The position numbers and the translations under genes were made by a program. Shown one piece after another: positions 11,410 through 18,976 of a stretch of 64,000 nucleotides of DNA. Each line of letters begins with the position of its first letter. Position 1 is the first letter of the stretch. The notes beneath the pieces are model-generated. The model made no database searches and was not told the origin of the DNA. It was given only the letters and a program-made list of their open reading frames with translations. The stretch is from Paramoeba atlantica (taxonomy: Eukaryota; Discosea): the NCBI GenBank assembly GCA_977017575.1, contig CDRNVI010000054.1:62001-126000 (forward strand). Direction: 5' to 3'.

Positions 11410-11440
11410 GTGTGATGGTTGCCGGGTTAAGGAAGACACT

Positions 11441-11562
11441 TCATATACGACACACTCTATCCTGGAGGATGCGTCACATCTCGATGTGTATGTTGACGGT
11501 TTTCGTCTGTGCGGGAAAAGAGATGTCTGCAGAGATTATGCAGGATGGGTGTTTGATCGGCG
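11441..11562 (+). pseudogene. Stray DIRS-type RT fragment (motif C out of order)
   Basis: A short plus-strand stretch reads DASHLDVYVDGFRLCG (about 11470-11515), matching the RT motif C region of the DIRS elements. It lies directly upstream of the VKRDLACGF segment, which should precede motif C. So it is a rearranged scrap, from this or another DIRS copy, caught at the RTE1 5' junction. Confidence 0.45.
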
Positions 11563-12639
11563 GTGAAGAGGGATTTGGCATGCGGCTTCTTTCAAGTAAA
11601 CATTCCTGCAGCGAGCCGAGCAAAGTTTCGCTTTACAAATCAGGACGGGGTCCTATATCAAATGAATGTAATGCCTATGGGGCATCGCTGTGCACCAGAA
11701 CTGATGCACACGATCACATCGACCATTGCTGGGGACCCAAATTACTGCACTAGGAAATCCGCTTTTGTACATCCTGGTCTTGATGTCTATATAGACGGAA
11801 TTCGTTATGCCGCAGACGATCAAGTAACAAAGAAATATGCCGAGTTTATTGATGCGCGTGCGTTGAAGGTGAATGCCCTTTTTAAGGACGTTGGTACCCC
11901 TCCGTTACAAAATTATACGTTTAATGGGGTGAATTATCATCATCGATTGGGGAAGGTCGCTCTTGGACCAAAAATTACGAAAAGGTTGCAATTGGATGAC
12001 TATATGAATGGAACTTATTCCGGATTGGAGGCAGGGGTTGGGAGGCTTATTTTTGGTTCGGCCGTGATGGGAATCGGGATCCCGCAGTACCACATGCAAT
12101 TGAAAATAGTACGCCGACGGATAAATAATTTAAATCGAGACCCGACGTTAGGGGACAAACTCGTTCCACTTCCTTTTGGGGTCCGAAGAACCCTTTGTGA
12201 GTGGCGGGATGCTTTGATCCACCGTTCCCCCGTTGAACCCGTGCGGCATCCAGATACCGTCCCTCATTGCCATATCCTGTGCACCGATGCGTCTTCTACA
12301 GGCTGGGGGGCAGTTCTATATTTGGACTACGGGCAAGTGTGTTGCACGGGAGCTTCATGGCCTGTTGGATTTGATTACGAGGTAAATCGAGCGGAAACAC
12401 GAGCGGTGAGATTAGCATTTCAAAAGTATGGACACTTTTTTAATAGGGACACATGTGTGGATTTGTTTGTGGACAATACTTCCTGCCTGGCTGCCATAAA
12501 TAGGAGAATGTCCCGTTCAGATGGGATCACAGCGGAATTGTGCGGGTTATTAAAATTCCTCCAACGTAACGGCATAGCAGTGCAGGCGCGTTATATAACT
12601 TCAAAGGACAATCCAGCGGATCCGTATAGCAGATTATGA
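11563..12639 (+). pseudogene. RT-RNase H C-terminal part (element C)
   Basis: Begins in frame with VKRDLACGFFQVNIP and continues with MPMGHRCAPELMHT (RT motif B region), DVYIDGIRYAA (motif C, YIDG rather than YxDD, about 11784-11815) and NYTFNGVNYHHRLGKVALG. RNase H then has LCTDASSTGWGAVLYLD, NRAETRAVRLAF and LFVDNTSCLAAINR, ending NPADPYSRL. The RNase H carboxylates (D, E, D, D) are present. About 70 codons between the N-terminal half (ending 7350) and this part are missing at the RTE1 insertion. Confidence 0.8.
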
Positions 12640-12911
12640 TTTTATATAGTCGGATATACAGTACTGTAAACACAGGGAATTAGATATGGTCCCCGCGTGG
12701 TACTACCCGATCGCAAGGTATAGGACAGTGATTGGTTGGAAGTTATGATTTATATGAAGGGACGTCCCAGTGAAAAAACTATTTTATCTTTGGATTGGAT
12801 TACACGAGTTCAAAGTGTTATTAGTAATATGTGCAGAAGGAAATATGCGCTGGTGAAACGAATATGTTATTGTGCAGTATCTTTCTATTTATTACAAATA
12901 CGATGATGAAC
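12640..12911. other. 3' terminal region of DIRS element C
   Basis: AT-rich, non-coding. It contains a 56-bp segment (12804-12859) identical to 54010-54065 in a LINE II 3' UTR. The right edge abuts AATT and the resumed LINE frame. Apart from that repeat I recognise nothing here. Confidence 0.5.
12804..12859 (+). repeat. 56-bp repeat, identical at 54010-54065
   Basis: Both copies run from ACGAGTTCAAAGTG to GCGCTGGTGAAAC without mismatch, while both flanks differ. One copy is near a DIRS terminus, the other in the 3' UTR of a LINE II. Origin unknown. Confidence 0.8.
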
Positions 12912-13574
12912 AATTCCGCGACAACCAAACATAATTCTCTGACGAGATATATTTATGAGTTATGTCTGAAAGCAGGTCTGCCATGCGCCCGTGAGCCCAG
13001 AGAATTTACCTCTTACACTTGCTCTGCATGTTCACAAGTGTTAAGCGAAGAAAACAAGATCGAGCACGCGAAATTATGTCGGGGTGCAGCATTGCACCGA
13101 TCAGGCCCTGACCTTGTGATATATTGGGCTTCTGGCGCGACGTACTATGACCTAACCGTGGTACATGAGCTATCACCTTCTTATGAAAGGGTATCAGCAC
13201 AAAAGGCGTTGCAGGACGCCATCGCTCGGAAGCATGCGAAATATGTAAAATCAACTATGTTGCGAAATGATCAATTTCAATGCCTCCCTATATTGTCCTG
13301 CGGGGCTCTCCACAATAACACAAAATCTCTACTACAGCTCCTGGCGGAAAAGGTCTACCGCGAACCCAAGGCGATTCTGAATGATTTTGTGCTTCTTCAA
13401 CAGGAATTGAATGGAGCGATAGTCCAGGCGCAATTGCGTAGCTGCTTACCGGATCCGAAAGATGAGTATGCTTATTAGAGTCGAGTCCGAGTCAGGACTT
13501 ATTTGGTGGATAAGGTAGTAATAGGAAGAAGTGGAAAAGGTAGGAGGATAAATTAGGAATACGAAAAAAAAAAA
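12912..13574 (+). pseudogene. LINE II C-terminus (second zinc finger and RLE) with 3' UTR and poly(A)
   Basis: Resumes the frame broken at 4602: ATTKHNSLTRYIYELCLKAG, then CSACSQVLSEENKIEHAKLC (finger), RSGPDLVIYW...TYYDLTVVHEL (nuclease, about 13098-13170) and a C-terminal helical part ending LPDPKDEYAY with the stop at 13476-13478. A 3' UTR of about 85 bases leads to an A run at about 13563-13573. The apparent start at 12831 is DIRS DNA and not a real initiator. Confidence 0.75.
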
Positions 13575-13770
13575 GCTTAAGGATCTACACCCGGAGGGAT
13601 AACGTCAAAAAAAAAAAAGCTATCGGAATTCTACAGAAAAATGCCTGCGAATCAATTGTCCCTGCAAAAAAAAAAAAAAAAATCTAGAGAGTGCCATAGA
13701 AAGAAAACATCGAAAATACATAGTGGAGAAAGGAGTGGATCCAAACTATTTTCGATGCAAAAAAAGGCGA
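13563..13770 (+). repeat. Mosaic of short LINE scraps joined by A runs
   Basis: Four A runs (about 13563, 13608, 13667 and 13760) separate short segments. The piece at about 13683-13759 (AGAGTGCCATAGAAAG... to ...CTATTTTCGATGCA) is identical to 31685-31760 in LINE I. The piece with AATGCCTGCGAATCAATTGT (about 13641-13660) is nearly identical to about 30113-30133. All are in plus orientation, opposite to the LINE copy that follows. Confidence 0.7.
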
Positions 13771-13782
13771 TGATTCTACAAC

Positions 13783-15472
13783 GTGTCAGACGGTTGCGAA
13801 CTGATGTGCTTATTTCTCCGTTGATGACATCTCTAATCATGTGGCACAAACCTGAACAACATTCCACGTCATCAGCCAGTAAGCGGAGGATATTTTCGCT
13901 CAATCCCGTCGGGCCTGGGGCTGCTCCATGCGCGAGTTTGTTTACCGCTGAGCGAACCTCGTCCATCTCGATTACGCCAGCCCGTGGGTATTCTACTGAT
14001 GACGCAGGTGGTGGATCACCTGTGGGATGAAGGTCTTTCAATTTTCGCACTTTTTCGTCCACGCTGAGTTGGGAGTCTACATAAACGTTGTCCAGGACTC
14101 TGGTTGCTTTACTTAAATTTCCTGCACGAGCTGCATGGAGAGCGTTGCGTATTGAGCGGCGGTCAACTTCGAGCTCCTTTACCTCCTCTTTTGATAAAAA
14201 TACATTTTCCTTGGCATTGGCGCTCTTATGGCTATGCGGGATGCTGTCCCGTCTTTGAATAGCTTTCCGTACGCTTACTAGTGAGTCTCGTGGGGCGTTG
14301 AGGAATTTTTGCCATAATGCATCTTTTTCTGAGGATAGTTTAAGTCTCGGATAGTCTCTTATGATCGAACGGAAAATAGCTACCACATGCACAGAAAACG
14401 TCGGATCGATCTGGGAGAAAGGAGGCAAAGGCTCTAGGTCACACCCGTGATCTGTGTCGTCCGCATCTTCTGCCGCGCATATCGTCGTTGAAACTTCACA
14501 ATATGGAACACGGCGTAGATGAGTTGCTCGGATGCCGAAAACCTTGATTTTCGTCGACTGGGGAAGATAAAGATTTCCAGAGGGCCCGGCTTCGTCAGGG
14601 GCTGGATGGTACGAAATTTTGATGTTCAACGCTTTCTTTCGCAGTTTTCTGGAAACAACTTCACCAATCGATTCGTAGATTCGATTCTGAGAGTTTCGAA
14701 AACACCACCGTACTGCACACGTCGTTCCTATACCCCAATCTGAGATTTTCCGAAGAACGTGGTCGGGAGCTATGGGCGAGTTTCCTGCATTTTCGTTATC
14801 TTCCGACGAGTCACAGTACTCAGCATCGGCCTCTACGTCTGAATCGCGTTCTTGAGGTACAAGGTGTTCAACTGGCGCACGTTCTCGTGGATTGTGTCCC
14901 TTCACAGTCGAGGGCGTCTGGTGCTTGGATTCGGATATTTCATTGTTTTCTTGTTTGGAAACGCCCCGTCCTTGTTTCGTCCAGTTGTCTTGTATATTTA
15001 CTGGGGGAGGTGGGTTTTGTAGACTCTTGCTCTCGAATGAGTGTTGATCCTTCTTTTGCGCGTCCTCCTTCCCCATAATCTCGCCTTTTTGCCCTTTATT
15101 TTGGCTTTTCGTTTTCGCACTCGGCTTCTCTGCTTTTCCCAAGCTTTTGGGTTGCGGCGAATCCGGAACGCGGCTCCTGGACACTTTGCGTGGCATTTCA
15201 CGTTTCTCACTGTCAGAACCGGTGGAATTTCCATCTTTAGTTGCATCAAGGTCGAGCGGACGCCACACTGGACGGCGATGCTTTTTCTTACGTTTTCCAA
15301 AACCAATGTCGTCCAAAGTTTGTACTGTGATGGGTCCACCTCTTCGCGTGCGCGGTTGCGAAACAGATTTTTGTTCCGTATCACACACCTCCTCTTTCGC
15401 CGAACCGAAGGTGAAGACTGAGTCATTATCCTGCACAGTTCCACTGTGGATGACAAGCACTCGCTGCTGCAT
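13783..15472 (-). pseudogene. LINE I N-terminal half (minus strand, 3'-truncated)
   Basis: The start chosen is the ATG at 15472 (MQQRVLVIHSG), just downstream of SL-like DNA. A charged, Lys/Arg-rich N-terminus is followed by the conserved small domain (WGIGTTCAVRWCF, about 14700-14740; SGNLYLPQSTK, about 14560-14590), then LNAPRDSLVSVRKAIQRR and HGAAPGPTGLSENILRLLAD. It stops at NRLTRCRIIA at about 13783, where RT proper begins and the A-run mosaic takes over. No RT or nuclease remains. Confidence 0.75.
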
Positions 15473-15501
15473 AATGCGTGAGAGAGATAGTAAAAAAAAG
15501 T

Positions 15502-15527
15502 CAACAAGGTACAACAAGGTACAGAAA
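15502..15527 (-). other. Partial spliced-leader sequence with duplicated end at LINE I 5' terminus
   Basis: On the minus strand the LINE begins with TTTCTGTACCTTGTTG, followed at once by a second TACCTTGTTG, then a T-rich leader to the ATG at 15472. The first part equals the last 16 bases of the SL exon seen complete at 17561-17598. The doubling also occurs at the 5' end of RTE3 (56080-56099). Confidence 0.75.
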
Positions 15528-15540
15528 AGATGCTTTGCCA

Positions 15541-15925
15541 TCAACTTTTTGTCACATGTGAGGCATAAGAAAGACCACCTTTGCGCCCCCCGCGGTTCGG
15601 GGCCGGTAGAACGCATTTAGGCAGCATGCCGAGACGGGTCCATGCCGCTACGGAGTTCTCGCTGGCTACGGAGGATAATACATCGGTGAGCGTTTTCGCC
15701 CATTGGTAGCGGCATCGGAATGGAACATCCCTAGAAGTGTTGATAGGAGTCATGCAAATATCAGAAAGCGATGGTAAAGGAAGAGGTTGGACACTCTGTG
15801 AGACATCGGTGCTGCGCGAACCGTGGTCCAATGAACTCTGCGTCAAGTTATTCGCGGGATTGGCTACAGAGTCAGTCGAGGTTCCTTTGCAAGCGTTGTC
15901 GTGTGTTGCTCGTTTGCCTTTGAAA
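15541..15925 (-). pseudogene. Possible N-terminal fragment of a second RT/LINE family
   Basis: An open minus-strand stretch with CRYQWAKTLTDVLSSVASEN and WTRLGMLPKCVLPAPNRGG resembles the segment just N-terminal of RT in some eukaryotic LINEs, as I recall them. It ends against the LINE I 5' edge and begins against the poly(A) of the RLE-only element. Assignment is tentative and no catalytic motif is present. Confidence 0.35.
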
Positions 15926-16085
15926 GGTCTTCAAAAATATTTTTTTTTTTTTTTTTTGCGATTAATAAGGGGGGAGATTACTATGAGTAGATCTTATGTT
16001 TTCCTTTTTGTAAATTATGCAGTCTGACTTAGCTTCTAATATCGATTAGAAGTTCGGATTCTCTTTTGACCATGGATCTCCAACT

Positions 16086-16922
16086 CTAAATTCCCAACTC
16101 TGCGGCACCCTTATCCTTCTCCAGAAAAGACCGCAGCTGTGAATGCACAACGGCCCCATTTAACTCTTGCAGGTGGAGCTGAAATTCGAGGTGTACTTGC
16201 TTCCGGGGGAGACAGCACGCATCTGCTAGAGCACTCAGAAGGGACTTCGTGTTGTGGTGAAGCGCCCCCCCTGACAGCATTGGAATGCATCTGAACATGT
16301 CCTCAGGAATTGTGCCGGGTCGGACGTAAGTGTCATGCTTTCGTTTGATGGCATCACGAAACAGCTTTGCACAGTTTGTACCTAGGTTCGATGCCGCTAA
16401 TTCATGAATTACGGTGAAATCATAAAAAATTTCCCCTGTATTCCAAAAAACGACAAGGTCAGGTCCTGATCTTCGAAAAGAACGACCACCGCATACCTTT
16501 TCATGCGTCCGCCGGTAATCGGAGTCCACTTTCTGGTTACACTGCGTGCACGCAAATGTCGAGAAATTACGCGGTTCTTTGCCTTCTTCGTAATGTCGCC
16601 CGCATTTCTGGCAGAGAAAGCGCCCTTCGTTCGTCCACCAGGATTCGGGTACTTCATTCGCGTGTCTTGTAGCTACGTGGTTGTAGTAAGCTTGCCACCT
16701 GCCGCCATGAGCGAGTGTTTTCCACACGCACCCTTTAACTGGGCAAATTTTCAAAGAGTCCTGAGGCGTGTTGCGGAATGCGGCTACAGACGGAGGAAGT
16801 TGGGATTTGCCGCTTGGTGTTTTGTCTGTCCGGTGACCTGTCGTAGGAAAATAATTCGAGAAGCTTTTCGCTATGTCTCGGCAGCGCTTTTGTTTACCGT
16901 TTTGAGTGGGCTCAGGTGTCAC
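16086..16922 (-). CDS. Zinc finger plus restriction-like endonuclease without RT
   Basis: About 278 residues; the first codon is GTG, so it is probably read as a continuation of the preceding frame. It contains a C2H2 finger, CPVKGCVWKTL...YYNHVATRH (about 16660-16745), then CQKCGRH and CTQCNQKVDSDYRRTHEKVC, and the nuclease RSGPDLVVFW...IFYDFTVIHEL (about 16395-16475). It ends LRSFLEKDKGAAELGI. The nuclease half is very close to that of the intact LINE II (27050-27544), but all RT motifs are missing and the finger region replaces them. Role inferred: target-site binding and nicking. Confidence 0.75.
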   Translation of the reverse strand: MTPEPTQNGKQKRCRDIAKSFSNYFPTTGHRTDKTPSGKSQLPPSVAAFRNTPQDSLKICPVKGCVWKTLAHGGRWQAYYNHVATRHANEVPESWWTNEGRFLCQKCGRHYEEGKEPRNFSTFACTQCNQKVDSDYRRTHEKVCGGRSFRRSGPDLVVFWNTGEIFYDFTVIHELAASNLGTNCAKLFRDAIKRKHDTYVRPGTIPEDMFRCIPMLSGGALHHNTKSLLSALADACCLPRKQVHLEFQLHLQELNGAVVHSQLRSFLEKDKGAAELGI

Positions 16923-17515
16923 GCTGTCTTCGTGCTCGTCACCCTCGGGGCTTGAAGAGTTGGTACCGTCAGTACACGTCGTTGCCGTTTTATTCGTTTC
17001 TTCTTTCTCCTACCTTTGCGTTTTGTTGTGATTGTGAAGTCAAGTTCAGTAGGCGTGAGGTCTGGAAACATCATCGCGTTCTCTGTGTCAACGGCACCTT
17101 CCATTCTCCTTGTTCGACGCAGGCATCTCTCCTTCACAGCCCTGTTTGAAGTTTGTAATTGGCTGGGTGAATTTGAGTGCGTTCCCTCGAAATGGAAAGG
17201 GGAAGGTTCATCGTCCCGACGCACACTGCAGTGTATCTCTTCCTCGGTTCTTTCACTTGATAGTTCATTCGCATGCCCCAAATCTGACGTTGAGTCCTGC
17301 GTTGCCGTTTTCATACTTCGAAGGATTTCGTCCGTTCTCTTTTCCCAGTCCTGAGGAATATCATTAGGGAGGGCTGTGGTGTAGATTAGCTCATCGTACG
17401 TGCTAGGTCCCTTCGCTAAAGATTTGTTTGCCGCAAATTGATCCCAGGACCCAAGTGTGTGAGACGACGCCTCCTCCTCGAAGGTCGGATTTTGCTCTTC
17501 AACGGATGTGGGCAT
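16919..17515 (-). CDS. Unknown N-terminal protein of the RLE-only element
   Basis: 198 residues from the first ATG (17515), 45 bases after the SL exon. The sequence is acidic in its first half (FEEEASSHTLGSWDQF) and ends in a strongly basic patch (RKGRRKKKRIKRQRR), which could be a nuclear localisation or nucleic-acid-binding tail. I do not recognise a domain. Its stop TGA overlaps the next frame by GTGA, which is a -1 shift. The two parts may be one protein, joined by frameshifting or broken by a base change. Confidence 0.55.
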   Translation of the reverse strand: MPTSVEEQNPTFEEEASSHTLGSWDQFAANKSLAKGPSTYDELIYTTALPNDIPQDWEKRTDEILRSMKTATQDSTSDLGHANELSSERTEEEIHCSVRRDDEPSPFHFEGTHSNSPSQLQTSNRAVKERCLRRTRRMEGAVDTENAMMFPDLTPTELDFTITTKRKGRRKKKRIKRQRRVLTVPTLQAPRVTSTKTA

Positions 17516-17560
17516 GGGATCGCGACCCGGGTAACAAAGAACAAATTAATAGAAATAATT

Positions 17561-17598
17561 CAACAAGGTACAGAAACTGTATCTTTATCGTTAAAGTT
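17561..17598 (-). other. Complete spliced-leader-like exon at the 5' end of the RLE-only element
   Basis: 38 bases on the minus strand, starting AACTTTAACGATAAAG and ending with ACAGTTTCTGTACCTTGTTG. The exact first base is uncertain by about two bases because a T run adjoins on the plus strand. The AACT start and TTTCTGTAC core match kinetoplastid SL exons as I remember them. It is not followed by a GTATG-type intron, so it is spliced-on leader rather than an SL RNA gene. Confidence 0.8.
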
Positions 17599-18061
17599 TT
17601 TTTTTTTTTTTATGCAAATAAAGAAAATTTTTCTCTCTCTTTCTCCTCTTTCTCACCTCTTGACATACTTTTCCCACTTTTCTCCCTACTTTCCTGCTTT
17701 CCCCTACCCAACTTTTCAACTTTTCAGGGGGGGGGGGTAAGGTCTCCCTCAGCTTCGCCTCACCCGGCCTGCAGGCGGCTCCTCAACCATTCGCGCGTTC
17801 CGGACCGGGTCTTTCGACCTCTCCACGGCCTGACTTGTGGACCCTTCCCTTGTTATACGGGAGGGCGCAGGCGCGGGCCTGTGTCGACAGCGACACGGTC
17901 GCGAAACAGGATGCTGGCCGACGGGGAGGAGATTCACTACCCGTGTACTACCTCACTTGGGGTACCTAGCCCTGACGGACTAGGCGTGAGTATAGACTCT
18001 GTCGACGAGACCAGCACCCTCAGCCTTCGAACATGCCGGGATCCGCGAGCCTTGGTTTAGG
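17599..18061 (-). other. 3' UTR and poly(A) of the second RLE-LINE family
   Basis: An A run (minus strand, about 17599-17611) preceded by pyrimidine/purine-biased DNA and a G run (about 17728-17736), then GC-rich sequence to the stop near 18062. The A run directly abuts the SL exon of the next element, giving a head-to-tail junction. No gene seen. Confidence 0.5.
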
Positions 18062-18888
18062 CTACTGCAAAATAAGTGCCGGTTGTGGATCTTCAGCCGG
18101 CATGCGTGAGACAAGCATTCTCGATTGAGAACGCATCAGGGTGAGGTTAAGCTCTTGAAGCAGCTGACGGGTAGCTGCTTCTTGAGATAGAGTCCCCTGG
18201 GAACATGAGGCGCGATGCTTCCCAACCCATCTAAGGATTGATAGGGCACTTGCACTCCAAGCACCATATGATTCTACCACCATGGCAACAAACACATGTT
18301 TTGCTTGTTCCGCCTCCTCTCTCTCTTTCACCTTGTGAGAAGCGGCGTAGTGCTCCGCAAATGATCCTGCCGCCACCCGTTAGCGTTGCGGACTAAGTCC
18401 GTGTATTTAGGTTGCTGAACGTGGGTGACAGCAAAATCAAGCACCAGACCTTGAGCTTTCTCATAGCCCGGAATAAAGACATCGCCCGGCCTCGTGGGAC
18501 AGCCGCCAGGCCCTAGGTTCCCCAGGCTTACCTCACGTGAAGGTGATAAATTCGCCTTGGAGCACGTGTCGGTGAATTGTGTAATGAGCGCATTGTGGCG
18601 GGAGATCAGTCCATTCCCACTTTTGCAAGACACTGCATGGTTTCCTTCGAGGTCGAGAGGTTGTTGGCATGTGTTAATTGGGCACGTGCTCAACTCGTTG
18701 TAGACCTTGGCACCTAACCACCACCTGGAGAGGGCGCGGAATTCTGTGGGTGTGTAAGCGTGGCCAAGCTCTGTTGATGGGATGCAAAATGCCCAGCTGC
18801 TGGCCCCATCTCCAGTCTGAGAGGTGTACCTCGCGCGAGTGCTACTGTCCGCCGCTGCGTTTTTTTTTTTGATGATTCTATATACCAA
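18062..18888 (-). pseudogene. C-terminal fragment of a second RLE-LINE family (one frameshift)
   Basis: The first part (18888 to about 18370) has EFRALSRWWLGAKVY, a C...C...H...C motif (CPINTCQQPLDLEGNHAVSC), HNALITQFTDTC and the nuclease RPGDVFIPGY...GLVLDFAVTH. A frame change near 18370 leads to AGSFAEHYAASHKVKEREEA and VESYGAWSASALSILRWVGK, ending PALILQ. The RPGDVF...LDFAVTH pattern fits another RLE lineage, clearly different from LINE I and II. The 5' end is lost at an A run near 18858. Confidence 0.65.
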
Positions 18889-18976
18889 ATAAGTTATAAA
18901 TAAGTTATAAATAAGTTATACTATATTTTTGGAACTACCTATATTTTGAATTAGATGAACTTTCAATTCATTTTGA
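18889..18976. repeat. AT-rich short tandem repeat
   Basis: Three or four imperfect copies of an ATAAGTTATA-type unit (about 18888-18925) followed by AT-rich DNA leading to the stop of DIRS element E. No gene. Confidence 0.6.

Larger units (their letters stand above)
7351..11440 (-). mobile_element. RTE-like (APE-type) LINE, copy RTE1
   Basis: Minus-strand insertion in the RT gene of DIRS element C. It has one long EN-RT gene (7841-11409, frameshifted), a structured 3' UTR and a hexamer tail (ATAGTG on the plus strand) at 7351-7374. The 3' edge is sharp against the interrupted RT codons. The 5' edge is less clear because the next 120 bases hold a stray DIRS fragment. No first ORF is seen, as is common in RTE-group elements. 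Confidence 0.75.
4603..12911 (+). mobile_element. DIRS/VIPER-like tyrosine-recombinase retrotransposon (element C) containing RTE1
   Basis: Gene order is gag (4793-5932), YR (5990-7027), RT N-extension (to 7350), then RT-RNase H (11563-12639). RTE1 sits between the RT parts and about 70 codons are missing at that junction. The edges are defined by the host LINE frame and by AATT on both sides. The left terminal region holds GGCCCTACGGGGCACAT (4671-4687), also found in element A and near element F. No inverted terminal repeat like those of A and B was recognised. Confidence 0.7.
3369..13574 (+). mobile_element. RLE-LINE subfamily II copy, 5'-truncated, split by DIRS element C
   Basis: The RT half lies at 3369-4602 and the zinc/nuclease half at 12912-13478, followed by a 3' UTR and an A run at about 13563-13573. 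Reading frame and family position match across the gap: the zinc motif stops after CSGI/N on the left and resumes at N-S-A-T-T-K-H-N on the right. The interruption is DIRS element C (4603-12911), itself interrupted by RTE1. The base AATT occurs at both edges (4599-4602 and 12912-12915) and would be present once more in the uninterrupted gene. Confidence 0.75.
15940..17598 (-). mobile_element. RT-less RLE element, complete from spliced leader to poly(A)
   Basis: On the minus strand it runs from a full SL exon (17561-17598), through a 45-base leader, two overlapping reading frames (17515-16919 and 16922-16086) and a short 3' UTR with a TTCTAAT...ATTAGAA hairpin, to an A run of 18 (15940-15957). 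The sequence just before the A run, TCTCCCCCCTTATT, recurs before another LINE poly(A) near 32590. No RT is encoded, so mobilisation in trans by a LINE is inferred. Confidence 0.75.

Noticed and set aside
14998-15507. A 169-residue minus-strand protein overlapping LINE I
   Set aside because: It lies in another frame of the same strand as the LINE I N-terminus, has no conserved motif and no counterpart in other copies.
17561-17598. An SL RNA gene, or SLACS/CRE-like insertion into an SL RNA gene
   Set aside because: No GTATG-like intron start or Sm-type downstream sequence follows any of the leader copies. Each is followed by a LINE leader and start codon, and most are 5'-truncated.
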